Below, in pieces: positions 1 through 7,803 of a DNA stretch of 64,000 nucleotides (position 1 is its first letter; every line of letters starts with the position of its first letter). Both the position numbers and the translations under genes were made by a program. Source of the stretch: UBA4416 sp964541155 (lineage in GTDB: Bacteria > Bacteroidota > Bacteroidia > B-17B0 > Aurantibacillaceae); the NCBI GenBank assembly GCA_964541155.1, contig CAZIPC010000008.1, positions 42,868-106,867 on the forward strand, written 5' to 3'. The notes below the pieces were generated by a model, which had not been told where the DNA came from, made no database searches, and worked only from the letters and a program-made list of their open reading frames with translations.

Positions 1-900
1 TAATGTGCCAGCTTGATAAACGTTACCTTCAGGCGATATAGAAGACATAATTTCTTTACTAGCACCATAAGCCCCTACTGGAAAACCACCTCCTATTATT
101 TTTCCATAAGTAATAATATCTGGTTTAATATTGTAATAGCCGGCTGCTCCGCAAAAGCCAACTCTAAATCCGCTAATAACTTCATCAAATAATAATAATG
201 TTTTGTTTGCAGTACAAATATCTCTCAAATACTGTAAGTATGATTTTTCTTGCAATAGCAACCCATTATTTGCAGGAATAGGTTCTATAATAACACAGGC
301 TATTTCATTTTTAAATTGTTCAAAAGCTTGTTCTACAGCTTCTTTATTATTAAGAGGAACAACAATCGTTTCTTTAACAAAACTTTCTGGAACACCAGCT
401 GATGAAGTTTCTCCAAAAGTTACCAAACCCGAACCTGCTTTTACTAATAACGAATCGGAGTGTCCATGGTAACAGCCTTCAAATTTTAAAATTTTCGTTC
501 TTCCTGTATACCCTCTAGCTAAACGTATGGCACTCATAACGGCCTCTGTACCACTGCTTACAAAACGTATTTTTTCTATATACTGATTGTTTGTTAAAAT
601 TAGTTCAGCTAATTCATTTTCTAAGCGAGTGGGAGCGCCAAATGATGTTCCGTTTCGCATTGTTTTTTCTACAGCATTTAATACATTATCGTTTGCATGA
701 CCTAAAATTAAAGGCCCCCAACTAGCGCAATAGTCTATATATTCATTGCCATCAGCATCCCACACATGAGATCCTTTACCTTTATCTATAAATATTGGAG
801 TTCCTCCAACACTTCTAAAGGCACGAACTGGAGAGTTTACACCGCCTGGAAAAAAAGCTTTTGCTTTTTCGAATAATTGAGCTGATACTTGATTTTTCAT
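1..900 (-). CDS. hemL: Glutamate-1-semialdehyde 2,1-aminomutase, 3' end cut by window edge
   Basis: This PLP enzyme converts glutamate-1-semialdehyde to 5-aminolevulinate, the last step of the C5 route to heme, in the cytoplasm. The 300 visible residues begin MKNQVSAQLFEKAKAFFPGG and follow the family closely: the N-terminal FPGGVNSPVRAF block, the VSSGTEAVMSAIRLAR cofactor-binding block, and TYGKIIGGGFPVGAYG, whose Lys should form the internal aldimine with PLP. The family is about 425-430 residues long, so roughly 125 C-terminal residues lie outside the window. The start ATG lies 18 bases downstream of a good -7 promoter element (918-925), and the gene seems to be transcribed alone. Identification is secure. 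Confidence 0.96.
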   Translation of the reverse strand, partial: MKNQVSAQLFEKAKAFFPGGVNSPVRAFRSVGGTPIFIDKGKGSHVWDADGNEYIDYCASWGPLILGHANDNVLNAVEKTMRNGTSFGAPTRLENELAELILTNNQYIEKIRFVSSGTEAVMSAIRLARGYTGRTKILKFEGCYHGHSDSLLVKAGSGLVTFGETSSAGVPESFVKETIVVPLNNKEAVEQAFEQFKNEIACVIIEPIPANNGLLLQEKSYLQYLRDICTANKTLLLFDEVISGFRVGFCGAAGYYNIKPDIITYGKIIGGGFPVGAYGASKEIMSSISPEGNVYQAGTL

Positions 901-917
901 TTCTGGAAATTTTGTGG

Positions 918-925
918 CAAAGATA
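918..925 (-). promoter_or_regulatory. -7 promoter element of hemL
   Basis: The minus strand reads TATCTTTG, a full match to the Bacteroidota -7 consensus TAnnTTTG, 17 bases before the hemL ATG. No TTTG is seen at the expected -33 position. The same octamer followed by C occurs before rplU and the PpiD-like gene. Confidence 0.6.
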
Positions 926-960
926 CTTGTTTGATAGACATATTTTAATTTCTTTATCAT

Positions 961-991
961 AAAAAAGCCATCTAATTTAGATGGCTTTTTT
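961..991 (-). terminator. Rho-independent terminator of the ctpA operon
   Basis: GCCATCT and AGATGGC (967-973 and 979-985) form a 7-bp stem with a 5-base loop, flanked by an A run and a T run that also pair. It lies 15 bases past the stop of the 152-aa gene. It is symmetric, but only the minus-strand operon needs it. Confidence 0.85.
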
Positions 992-1005
992 ATGTGATAA
1001 ATTGT

Positions 1006-1464
1006 TTATCTATATCCTAACATAAATAGAGCGCATCCGTTATAAGAGCCTTCTTCAGAAGGAGGTATAATGTAATCAACGTATGCTTGACGTGATTTGG
1101 ATAATTCAAAATAAAATTCTTTTTGATTATCGGTTATGCTTTTAGAAGTGAATAATAATTTTCTGTTTTTTGAATTTTTATTTTTATTATAAATCTGAAT
1201 TTCAATTTGTTTGGGTAATGCCTCTAATTCAAAAATAAAACGGTACTTTTCACCTATAAATAATGGTACTTCTATTTCTTTTACTGTTTCTTCGTTTTTG
1301 TATACAACCTGAGTTAACTCAGAGCTATCATATTTGTATGAGCCAAGTAAATTCATGGCTTTATTTTGTAATTCTTTTGTATTACATAACACATCTCCTC
1401 TTTGAAATGCCATTAACATAACTAATAAAAAAAATGCGAATAGGTTTTTTATATTTTTTTTCAT
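1006..1464 (-). CDS. Exported protein of unknown function (152 aa)
   Basis: I do not recognise this family. The N-terminus has a two-Lys start followed by a hydrophobic stretch (residues 8-20, NLFAFFLLVMLMA), which reads as a signal peptide with possible cleavage near residues 20-27. The mature part is Lys/Asn/Glu-rich with alternating hydrophobic residues (KYRFIFELEALPKQIEIQIY), suggesting a small beta-sandwich. It starts 11 bases after the stop of the 293-aa lipoprotein gene and is followed directly by a terminator, so it is the last gene of the ctpA operon. A periplasmic location is inferred; no catalytic motif is visible. Confidence 0.75.
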   Translation of the reverse strand: MKKNIKNLFAFFLLVMLMAFQRGDVLCNTKELQNKAMNLLGSYKYDSSELTQVVYKNEETVKEIEVPLFIGEKYRFIFELEALPKQIEIQIYNKNKNSKNRKLLFTSKSITDNQKEFYFELSKSRQAYVDYIIPPSEEGSYNGCALFMLGYR

Positions 1465-1475
1465 AATGTATTTAT

Positions 1476-2357
1476 TTAATCAATCATATTAGTTCTTAAT
1501 TGTTTTACAGCATTCAAAAGATTTTTTATTTCTGCGTCTGTAATACTTATTTTATTTAAATCTAATTCTTCATTTTCTACTAATGCATTTTGCAATGAAT
1601 GAATTGCTTTGAACTGACTATTAATATTTTCAATTGATTGTATAAGCACTGGAATTTCTGATTCTTTTGTTGAATAATATTTTAAAGCTTTTACAATATT
1701 TTCTGACAACATTAATTGTTCAAATAAACTAGCTAGTACTTTTTTACTTTTTTCTTTCGAATATACTTCTATTGCAATATAAGTACTTTCTGTCCACGCA
1801 CCAGCAAATGCAATAGCAGTAATGTGGTTTTGTTTGTTTTGAGAAAACATGGCATCTGTTTTTGATTGAACAGTGGATACAATTTTTACAACAGAATCTT
1901 CATTAGTAATATTTTTATCAAAACGCTTTGCTAAGTTATCGCTTTCAAAAGCTTGGTTTAATCCTAAAAAAGCTCCAGTTTCTTTACACGCTTTTAAATA
2001 TTCTGTAGATTCTTGATATTTTTTATTAAATAAACAATATGCTAAGTCTGCACTATAAACACCAAAGTTAGTAGCGCGTTTATAGTTACTAGTGTTATAT
2101 TTACTAACATTGTTTTTATTGTTTAATAAATTAGGAATAAATCCTGCCCCCGATTTTTTAAACACATATGCTACTTGTAATGCAGATGGTAATTTATAAG
2201 ATACATCATCGTTAGTTTCGCTCGTTAAAGTGTCTATCTTTACCTGAGTTGTATCAACAATTTCTGTTGAGTTTTTTTCTTTTTCTGCAGATTCATCACA
2301 TGAAATTAAAGTAAATAAAGATGCAAAAATTACAATGTTTAAAAATTTGATAGTCAT
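1476..2357 (-). CDS. Lipoprotein of unknown function (293 aa)
   Basis: The first 20 residues form a lipoprotein signal ending in the lipobox LISC, with Cys20 as the lipidated residue, followed by an acidic, charged linker (DESAEKEKNS). The rest is predicted mostly helical, with several Lys/Glu-rich amphipathic stretches and no recognised domain. Helical lipoproteins of this kind are common next to envelope proteases in Bacteroidota, but I cannot name the family. It lies 33 bases downstream of the ctpA stop and 11 bases upstream of another exported protein, so the three genes are probably co-transcribed. A role as partner or substrate of the CtpA protease is only an idea from position. Confidence 0.75.
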   Translation of the reverse strand: MTIKFLNIVIFASLFTLISCDESAEKEKNSTEIVDTTQVKIDTLTSETNDDVSYKLPSALQVAYVFKKSGAGFIPNLLNNKNNVSKYNTSNYKRATNFGVYSADLAYCLFNKKYQESTEYLKACKETGAFLGLNQAFESDNLAKRFDKNITNEDSVVKIVSTVQSKTDAMFSQNKQNHITAIAFAGAWTESTYIAIEVYSKEKSKKVLASLFEQLMLSENIVKALKYYSTKESEIPVLIQSIENINSQFKAIHSLQNALVENEELDLNKISITDAEIKNLLNAVKQLRTNMID

Positions 2358-2390
2358 AATTAAAATTTTATAAAGATAAATTTACATTTT

Positions 2391-4019
2391 TTATTTTGAT
2401 AATAACTCAGTGGCTTTTAAAATACATTTATCGTTTTCATTAAGTATTGGATAATAGGCGTCTTTTTCAAAAATATCACGTCCTATAAAGGCTTTTAAAT
2501 AAGGTTTCAACGCAGTATTGGTGTTCTTTTTTTGTCTTTCATCTAATTGCAAATGTTGTTTATTGCAGTAGGTATAAAATTCATTTAAAATAGATTCATT
2601 AATTACAAACGATTGAATATAATTTTTTGCACTACCATATGATTTTAGTTTATTTCTGTGTTTATCAGCATATTCAAAGGCAAAACTATTAATTGCTCCA
2701 GAGTAAAATAATTTATTTAATGAGGCATTTGTTTTAGAAGTATCAATTGGCACAAACACATCAGGCATAATACCTCCTCCTCCATACACTACTTTACCTT
2801 CTGGTGTTGTATATTTTTTTGTTTTATCTAATTTAATGCTGTCTTTATTTAGTAATTCGCCAGAAGTATATCGATCATATTCTTCGTTATAGTATTGATT
2901 TTTATCTTCTGAATATGGTTTTTGTATACAACGCCCTGTTGGTGTGTAGTATCTAGCAATAGTTAATCTAATAGCCGATCCATCAGGTAACTGCATTTGG
3001 TCTTGCACAAGTCCTTTTCCAAAACTTCGTCTTCCAACAATTAAGCCTCTGTCATTATCTTGTATAGCTCCAGCTACAATTTCGCTAGCACTTGCAGAAC
3101 CCTCGTCAATTAATACAACCAAAGGTTTGTTTTCAAAACTTCCATGCTCTGTGGCTTTATATGTTTTTTTAGGATGTGCTTTCCCTTGTGTGAAAACAAT
3201 TTGCAATCCGTTTGTTAAAAATTCATCTGATATATCTACTGCAGCATTTAAATAGCCTCCTGGATTCCCTCGCAAATCAAGTATTAATTTATTCATACCT
3301 TGTTTACTAAGTGTATTAAAGGCTTTTAAATATTCTTTATAAGTAGTAGCTGCAAATTTACTGATCTTAATATAGCCAACATGTTCATTAATCATATATG
3401 ATGCGTCTAAGCTATATAAAGGAATTGCATCTCTAATAATTTTAAATTCAAGAGGTTTTGTAAACCCTTCACGTAAGACAGTTACCTGTACTTTTGTGCC
3501 ACTTTTGCCTCTCAGTTTACTAAACACTTCTTTATTTGTAATATTCACACCCGCTACAATTTTGTTATCTACTTTTATGATTTTGTCACCAGCTCTTATC
3601 CCAATTTTTTCTGATGGCCCACCTTCAACAGGAATAATAACTCTAATCGTGTCGTTAATAATATTAAATTCAACGCCAATTCCATCAAAATTCCCCTCCA
3701 AAGGCTCATTAACGGTTTCAAATTCACTAGCTGCAATATAACTCGAATGAGGATCTAAACTTTGAAGCATCGAGGTTACGGTTTTTTCAACTAAGTCATT
3801 TTTATTAATTGTATCAACATACTGATACTCTATATAGTTTAACAAACTACTTATTTTATCATTTCCTTCGTTTTCAGAACTTTTATTGTTATTAAAAGAA
3901 TTAGATGTATGATTGCTTAAAAAATAACCTAACCAAATTCCCGTAATTAAAACCAATGCTAAAACGATTGGCAAAAACACATGCGTTTTTTTTGATAAGT
4001 TAGACGGTTCAATTTCCAT
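2391..4019 (-). CDS. ctpA: C-terminal processing peptidase, S41 family (CtpA/Prc-like)
   Basis: This is a serine protease of the periplasm that trims or degrades proteins from their C-termini. One membrane segment (residues 14-33) anchors it. A PDZ domain spans about residues 100-190 (GIGVEFN start, GPSEKIGIRAGDKI loop), and the S41 protease domain about 205-370. The catalytic dyad is Ser310 in GSASASEI and Lys335 in SFGKG, 25 residues apart as in E. coli Prc. At 542 residues it has the size of Bacteroidota CtpA proteins and lacks the long N-terminal part of Prc. It heads a three-gene operon with two exported proteins of unknown function. Its promoter overlaps that of the opposite gene at 4075. 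Confidence 0.95.
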   Translation of the reverse strand: MEIEPSNLSKKTHVFLPIVLALVLITGIWLGYFLSNHTSNSFNNNKSSENEGNDKISSLLNYIEYQYVDTINKNDLVEKTVTSMLQSLDPHSSYIAASEFETVNEPLEGNFDGIGVEFNIINDTIRVIIPVEGGPSEKIGIRAGDKIIKVDNKIVAGVNITNKEVFSKLRGKSGTKVQVTVLREGFTKPLEFKIIRDAIPLYSLDASYMINEHVGYIKISKFAATTYKEYLKAFNTLSKQGMNKLILDLRGNPGGYLNAAVDISDEFLTNGLQIVFTQGKAHPKKTYKATEHGSFENKPLVVLIDEGSASASEIVAGAIQDNDRGLIVGRRSFGKGLVQDQMQLPDGSAIRLTIARYYTPTGRCIQKPYSEDKNQYYNEEYDRYTSGELLNKDSIKLDKTKKYTTPEGKVVYGGGGIMPDVFVPIDTSKTNASLNKLFYSGAINSFAFEYADKHRNKLKSYGSAKNYIQSFVINESILNEFYTYCNKQHLQLDERQKKNTNTALKPYLKAFIGRDIFEKDAYYPILNENDKCILKATELLSK

Positions 4020-4028
4020 ATGAAATAT

Positions 4029-4049
4029 TATATTTGTAAAGCAAAGGTA
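4029..4049. promoter_or_regulatory. Overlapping opposed -7 elements for ctpA and the 153-aa lipoprotein
   Basis: The plus strand has TATATTTG at 4029-4036 (46 bases to 39 bases before the ATG at 4075). The minus strand has TACCTTTG at 4042-4049 (just upstream of ctpA, ATG at 4019). Both match TAnnTTTG. The elements point toward each other and are only 5 bases apart, so each predicted start site falls in or next to the other promoter. No clear TTTG is seen at -33 on either side. Confidence 0.5.
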
Positions 4050-4074
4050 CCTCTTTAACCATTATAACACACTA

Positions 4075-4536
4075 ATGTTTAGAAAATTTAGAATAATCGT
4101 TTTATGTAGTATTATAGTATTATTTTCTACTTGTAAAAAGAAGAGTACTACGGTTCAAGATAGCATCCCGTATCAAACTGTAAATATTACATTATATCCC
4201 AACGACCCAATTTATGCATCAGGAACACATCCAATACAATCGGTTAATGGCTGGATTTATATTAATGGAGGTGTTAATGGAATTATAGTTTACAGAAAAA
4301 CAGCTATAAATAGCTCAAATGATTTTATTGCTATTGAAAGAACTTCTACAGCTTTACCAAATAATGCAAATGCTAAGGCAATAGTTCAGTTAGATAATTT
4401 TACACTTAAAGATACCATTAGCGGCTCAAGATGGCAAATAATTGATGGTGGATTAATTTCAGGGCCAGCTACTCAAAATTTAAGATTGTATACCGCTGTG
4501 TATGACGGTTTAGGAACTTTAACGATTAGAAATTAA
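4075..4536 (+). CDS. Rieske-fold-like lipoprotein lacking cluster ligands
   Basis: This is a 153-aa lipoprotein (signal ending FSTC, Cys20). The body follows the order seen in small Bacteroidota Rieske-type lipoproteins: a segment before NGGVNGIIVYRK, a block where the first ligand pair would sit (AIERTSTALPNNANAKAIVQLD), and a second block (GSRWQIIDGGLISGPATQNLRLY) ending in short beta strands. In true Rieske proteins these two blocks carry Cys-x-His and Cys-x-x-His, which bind the 2Fe-2S cluster. Here no Cys or His occupies those positions, so cluster binding is not expected. Assignment to the fold is from pattern memory and is moderate. It is a single gene with its own promoter (4029-4036). 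Confidence 0.6.
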   Translation: MFRKFRIIVLCSIIVLFSTCKKKSTTVQDSIPYQTVNITLYPNDPIYASGTHPIQSVNGWIYINGGVNGIIVYRKTAINSSNDFIAIERTSTALPNNANAKAIVQLDNFTLKDTISGSRWQIIDGGLISGPATQNLRLYTAVYDGLGTLTIRN

Positions 4537-4539
4537 CAT

Positions 4540-4570
4540 AAAAAAATCCCTGTTATTTCTAACAAGGATT
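4540..4570 (-). terminator. Terminator of the RRM gene
   Basis: On the minus strand an 11-bp stem (4545-4555 with 4560-4570), paired throughout with one G-U, closes a GAAA tetraloop and is followed by a T run. The G-U pair becomes a mismatch on the plus strand, so it favours the minus-strand RRM gene, whose stop is about 24 bases upstream. Confidence 0.8.
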
Positions 4571-4593
4571 CTCTCTTTTTCATATAGTAAATA

Positions 4594-4848
4594 TTACGCG
4601 TTCTCAGGTTTTCCTTTTGCTTGCGATACAACTATTGAACGTTCATAGTGTTCGGTTCCGTTTAACGAATCAATGGCCTTTTGCCCATCTGCATCATTGG
4701 CCATTTCAACAAAACCAAAGCCACGGCTACGTTTTGTTTCTTTGTCTTTAATAATTCTTACGGAAGTAACTTCTCCGAATTGAGAAAAAAGTTCACTTAG
4801 TGCTTGTTCTCTAACTTTAAAGCTGATATTGCTTACAAAAATATTCAT
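4594..4848 (-). CDS. Single-RRM RNA-binding protein
   Basis: This is an 84-residue protein made of one RNA recognition motif. RNP2 is IFVSNI at residues 3-8 and RNP1 is RGFGFVEM at residues 42-49, with the aromatic residues that stack on RNA present. Bacterial proteins of this size occur in cyanobacteria and Bacteroidota and are thought to act as RNA chaperones or post-transcriptional regulators, often cold-induced. It has its own promoter (TTTG at 4897-4900, TAACTTTA at 4870-4877, spacing 19) and its own terminator. The C-terminal tail (AKGKPENA) is short, without the Gly-rich extension of some relatives. RNA binding is well supported; the targets are unknown. Confidence 0.92.
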   Translation of the reverse strand: MNIFVSNISFKVREQALSELFSQFGEVTSVRIIKDKETKRSRGFGFVEMANDADGQKAIDSLNGTEHYERSIVVSQAKGKPENA

Positions 4849-4869
4849 AACTTATTAATTTAGTTATAG

Positions 4870-4900
4870 TAAAGTTATAACAAATAAATAAAAAAACAAA
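4870..4900 (-). promoter_or_regulatory. Promoter of the RRM gene
   Basis: The minus strand carries TTTG (4897-4900), a 19-base spacer and TAACTTTA (4870-4877). This matches the Bacteroidota -33/-7 promoter except for the last base. The predicted start site is about 15 bases before the ATG at 4848. Confidence 0.65.
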
Positions 4901-4970
4901 TTTTGTTAAATATTTTTTTTCGGTAAATTAAACTTTTTTACCCATTAAAGCACATTTTTTATCTTCTAAA

Positions 4971-5022
4971 TTTTAGAGATTTTTCGTGTTTTTTGAACAA
5001 AAAACACGAAAAATCTCTAAAA
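4971..5022. terminator. 24-bp perfect hairpin after ridA
   Basis: The arms 4971-4994 and 4999-5022 are exact reverse complements and close a 4-base loop (GAAC). The core CGTG/CACG is flanked by long A/T tracts. It lies 26 bases past the ridA stop (minus strand) and about 70 bases upstream of the RRM promoter, so termination of ridA is the likely job. The stem is unusually long and AT-rich for a terminator. Confidence 0.65.
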
Positions 5023-5047
5023 AACAGAAAAAATACTTAAAAAAAGT

Positions 5048-5428
5048 TTAAAAAACTCTAGCTTCTACACTAATTTCAACATTTGCATCTTTTGGTAATC
5101 TATCTGCTTGTATGGTTGCTCGTGCAGGATAATCACTTTTAAAATAACTGCTGTAAACTTCATTTACATGAACAAAATTATTCATGTCTGATAAAAAAAT
5201 AGTGGTCTTTACAATATTGTCATATGTAAGCCCAGCTTCTTTTAAAACAGCACCTAAATATTCCATCACAATTTTTGTTTCATCTTTAATCGTGGTTTTA
5301 ATTAATTGCTTTGATTCTAAATCCATAGCAATTGTTCCCGAAACATAAACACTATCTCCAACCTGAATAGCTTGATTATAAGGGCCTATTGGTGATGGTG
5401 CAAGTTTTGTATTAATAATTTTTTTCAT
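5048..5428 (-). CDS. ridA: RidA family reactive enamine/imine deaminase
   Basis: This is a 126-aa protein of the YjgF/YER057c/UK114 (RidA) family. Archetypal members hydrolyse reactive 2-aminoacrylate and related enamines released by PLP enzymes, protecting enzymes in the cytoplasm. Conserved features are SPIGPYNQA near the N-terminus (residues 12-20), Arg103 in PARATIQ, which binds the substrate carboxylate, and Glu118 near the C-terminal VEISVEA, matching Arg105 and Glu120 of E. coli RidA. Length is normal for the family. It is transcribed alone, with a -7 element at 5469-5476 and a long hairpin downstream. Confidence 0.94.
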   Translation of the reverse strand: MKKIINTKLAPSPIGPYNQAIQVGDSVYVSGTIAMDLESKQLIKTTIKDETKIVMEYLGAVLKEAGLTYDNIVKTTIFLSDMNNFVHVNEVYSSYFKSDYPARATIQADRLPKDANVEISVEARVF

Positions 5429-5468
5429 AGCAATGTTATATTTAATTCGACTTATATTAATTTAAAGT

Positions 5469-5476
5469 CAAATATA
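5469..5476 (-). promoter_or_regulatory. -7 element of ridA
   Basis: The minus strand reads TATATTTG, a full match to TAnnTTTG, 40 bases before the ridA ATG. No TTTG is found at the expected -33 distance. Confidence 0.5.
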
Positions 5477-5599
5477 TTTTTAAAACAAAAATAACTAAAA
5501 ATGAGCATAATTCTCTTCTTAGAATTCAACACTATGGTATTAGTAAATATATTAACCTTTAATTCAAAAAACATAAATTAATTAGGTAGATTTACAAGG

Positions 5600-6370
5600 A
5601 TGCAACACACACCTCTTATATTAATAACCAACGATGATGGAATAAGCGCGCCTGGTATTTTACATTTATCTGCAATCGCAAAAAAATTTGGACAAGTAGT
5701 TGTTATTGCCCCAGATAAACCACAATCGGGTATGGGACATGCCATTACTATTAACTCAACTTTAAGAATACAAAAAACAAATTTTCATGAACATGTTTTA
5801 GCTGAATATAGTTGTTCAGGAACACCAGTTGATTGTGTAAAAATGGCAGTGAACAAACTGTTACCTCGAAAACCAGATTTAGTATTATCTGGCATTAACC
5901 ACGGTAGTAATAGTTCAATTAACGTTATATATTCTGGCACTATGAGTGCCGCTATTGAAGGGTCTTTAGAAGGAGCTACGTCTGTTGGGTTTAGTTTATG
6001 CGATTATGATATTAATGCTGATTTTAATCCAACAACTCTTTTTATCGAAAAAATAATTACATCTTGTTTACAAAATAAGTTACCTCAAGGCGTTTGTTTA
6101 AATGTTAACTTTCCTAAGTTAAAAGCTGACGAAATCAGTGGATTAAAAATTTGCCGTCAAGCAAAAGCAAATTGGGTAGAAGATTTTGAAGAACGCCAAG
6201 ATCCTTATGGGCGTTCTTATTATTGGTTAACAGGCAAATTTGTAAATTTTGAACCAGATGCTAAAGATACGGATGAATGGGCGCTTCAACATGGCTACGT
6301 GTCCGTAGTGCCAATTATGCATGATTTAACCGCTCATAATTATATCAATCATTTACAAAATACGTTATAA
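5600..6370 (+). CDS. surE: 5'/3'-nucleotidase SurE
   Basis: SurE is a divalent-metal-dependent phosphatase acting on nucleoside monophosphates and short polyphosphates. The start ILITNDDGISAPG carries the metal ligands Asp12 and Asp13. Ser43 lies in PDKPQSGMGHAIT and Asn100 in SGINHGSN, in the same order as E. coli SurE (Asp8, Asp9, Ser39, Asn92). At 256 residues it is full length. It is the first gene of a plus-strand operon with a small membrane protein, lpxB and a SpoIID-domain protein. TAGATTTA just before the ATG (5587-5594) is a near match to the -7 consensus. Confidence 0.96.
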   Translation: MQHTPLILITNDDGISAPGILHLSAIAKKFGQVVVIAPDKPQSGMGHAITINSTLRIQKTNFHEHVLAEYSCSGTPVDCVKMAVNKLLPRKPDLVLSGINHGSNSSINVIYSGTMSAAIEGSLEGATSVGFSLCDYDINADFNPTTLFIEKIITSCLQNKLPQGVCLNVNFPKLKADEISGLKICRQAKANWVEDFEERQDPYGRSYYWLTGKFVNFEPDAKDTDEWALQHGYVSVVPIMHDLTAHNYINHLQNTL

Positions 6371-6371
6371 C

Positions 6372-6665
6372 ATGCTCGAAAAAATTAATAGAAATTGGAT
6401 AGGATTTTTATTTGGAATCATATTCCCTGCATTTTGTTTTTTTTGTTATTGGTTATTTTTACACAGCCAATTAAGTTTTCCGTATGGATTTATAAAATAT
6501 TTACGAATAGGCGAAATGCTTCAAGAAGTAGTAATAGCTTGTATTATAGCTAGCTTAGTAGTTTTTTATATTTCCTTAAATAAAAAAATATTCAATTTTG
6601 CACGAGGATTAATTATTGCCTCATTCCTGTATGTTGGTTTAGTATTATACATTTCATTACTATAA
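6372..6665 (+). CDS. Small three-TM membrane protein of unknown function
   Basis: This 97-aa protein has three hydrophobic segments (about residues 10-30, 50-68 and 76-96) with short basic loops (KKIFNFARG), so it is an inner-membrane protein. It starts one base after the surE stop and ends 7 bases before lpxB, so it must be co-translated with them. A small membrane protein between surE and lpxB recurs in this phylum by my recollection, and a link to lipid A or envelope synthesis is a guess from that position. No named family is recognised. Confidence 0.75.
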   Translation: MLEKINRNWIGFLFGIIFPAFCFFCYWLFLHSQLSFPYGFIKYLRIGEMLQEVVIACIIASLVVFYISLNKKIFNFARGLIIASFLYVGLVLYISLL

Positions 6666-6672
6666 ATTTTAT

Positions 6673-7803
6673 ATGAAATATTATATAATAGCAGGAGAAC
6701 CTTCAGGAGATTTACACGCATCAAATATGATGAAAGAATTGCTCGTGTTAGATAATACCATTGATTTTAGTTTTTGGGGCGGAGATTTAATGGAGGCTGT
6801 TGCGCATAAAAAACCACGTAAGCATATTAAAGATTTAGCATTTATGGGTTTTGTAGAAGTAGCAAAAAACATTAAAACGATTTTAAAAAATATAGCTTTT
6901 TGTAAACAAGATATTTTAGCTGTAAAGCCAGATGTTCTTATTTTAGTAGATTATCCAGGCTTTAATTTACGCATAGCCGATTGGGCAAAAAAGCAAGGCA
7001 TTAAAGTAATGTATTATATCTCTCCCACTATTTGGGCATGGAAAGAAAATCGTGTAGAAATAGTTAAACGTAGTATCGAAAAAATGTTTGTTATACTTCC
7101 ATTTGAAGTGGATGTTTATAGTAAGCATAACTATCAGGCTAATTATGTAGGGCATCCACTGCTAGATGCAATAGAACAGCAAAAACCCACTTTGCCTAAT
7201 AGAGAAATGTTTATTGCGAAAAATAATTTAGATAATAGACCTATCATAGCAGTATTGCCAGGTAGCAGAAAACAAGAAATAGAACGAATGTTTTCAATTA
7301 TGCTAAATGTAGTAGATGATTTTAAAGCATACCAATTTGTGATTGCAGGTACAACAAATTTGCCAAAAGAAGCGTATCAAATGGCTATCAATAAAAAAAT
7401 AAATGTTGTATTTAATCAAACGTATGATTTAATGCATAATGCTCATGCGGGCATTATCAAATCAGGAACTTCAACTCTCGAAAGCGCTTTATTTCGCTTG
7501 CCACAAGTAGTGTGTTATAAAGGGGGAGCGGTTTCTTATGCTATTGCTCGAATGGTTGTTGGTAACCGAGTGAAATATATTTCGTTACCAAATTTAATAT
7601 TAGATAAACCAGTGGTTAAAGAATTAATTCAATCCGATTTAACTTCTCAAAATTTAAAACAAGAATTACATAAAATAATTGAAGGGCCTGAAAGGCAAAA
7701 CATGCTGAATGAATATGATGGATTAATACAATTATTAGGTAATAGTGGCGCTTCTAAGAAAGTAGCCCAATTAATTTATAATCATATTCATGAAAAAAAG
7801 TAA
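6673..7803 (+). CDS. lpxB: Lipid-A-disaccharide synthase
   Basis: LpxB is a GT19 glycosyltransferase that joins UDP-diacylglucosamine and lipid X into the lipid A disaccharide at the inner membrane. The start KYYIIAGEPSGDLHASNMM is the family hallmark. LVDYPGFNLRIADWAKK, YYISPTIWAWKENR and the C-terminal domain blocks VLPGSRKQEI and GTSTLESALFRLPQVVCYKG all fit. At 376 residues it is full length. Its last 14 bases overlap the SpoIID-domain gene. It shows that the cell makes lipid A. Confidence 0.97.
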   Translation: MKYYIIAGEPSGDLHASNMMKELLVLDNTIDFSFWGGDLMEAVAHKKPRKHIKDLAFMGFVEVAKNIKTILKNIAFCKQDILAVKPDVLILVDYPGFNLRIADWAKKQGIKVMYYISPTIWAWKENRVEIVKRSIEKMFVILPFEVDVYSKHNYQANYVGHPLLDAIEQQKPTLPNREMFIAKNNLDNRPIIAVLPGSRKQEIERMFSIMLNVVDDFKAYQFVIAGTTNLPKEAYQMAINKKINVVFNQTYDLMHNAHAGIIKSGTSTLESALFRLPQVVCYKGGAVSYAIARMVVGNRVKYISLPNLILDKPVVKELIQSDLTSQNLKQELHKIIEGPERQNMLNEYDGLIQLLGNSGASKKVAQLIYNHIHEKK

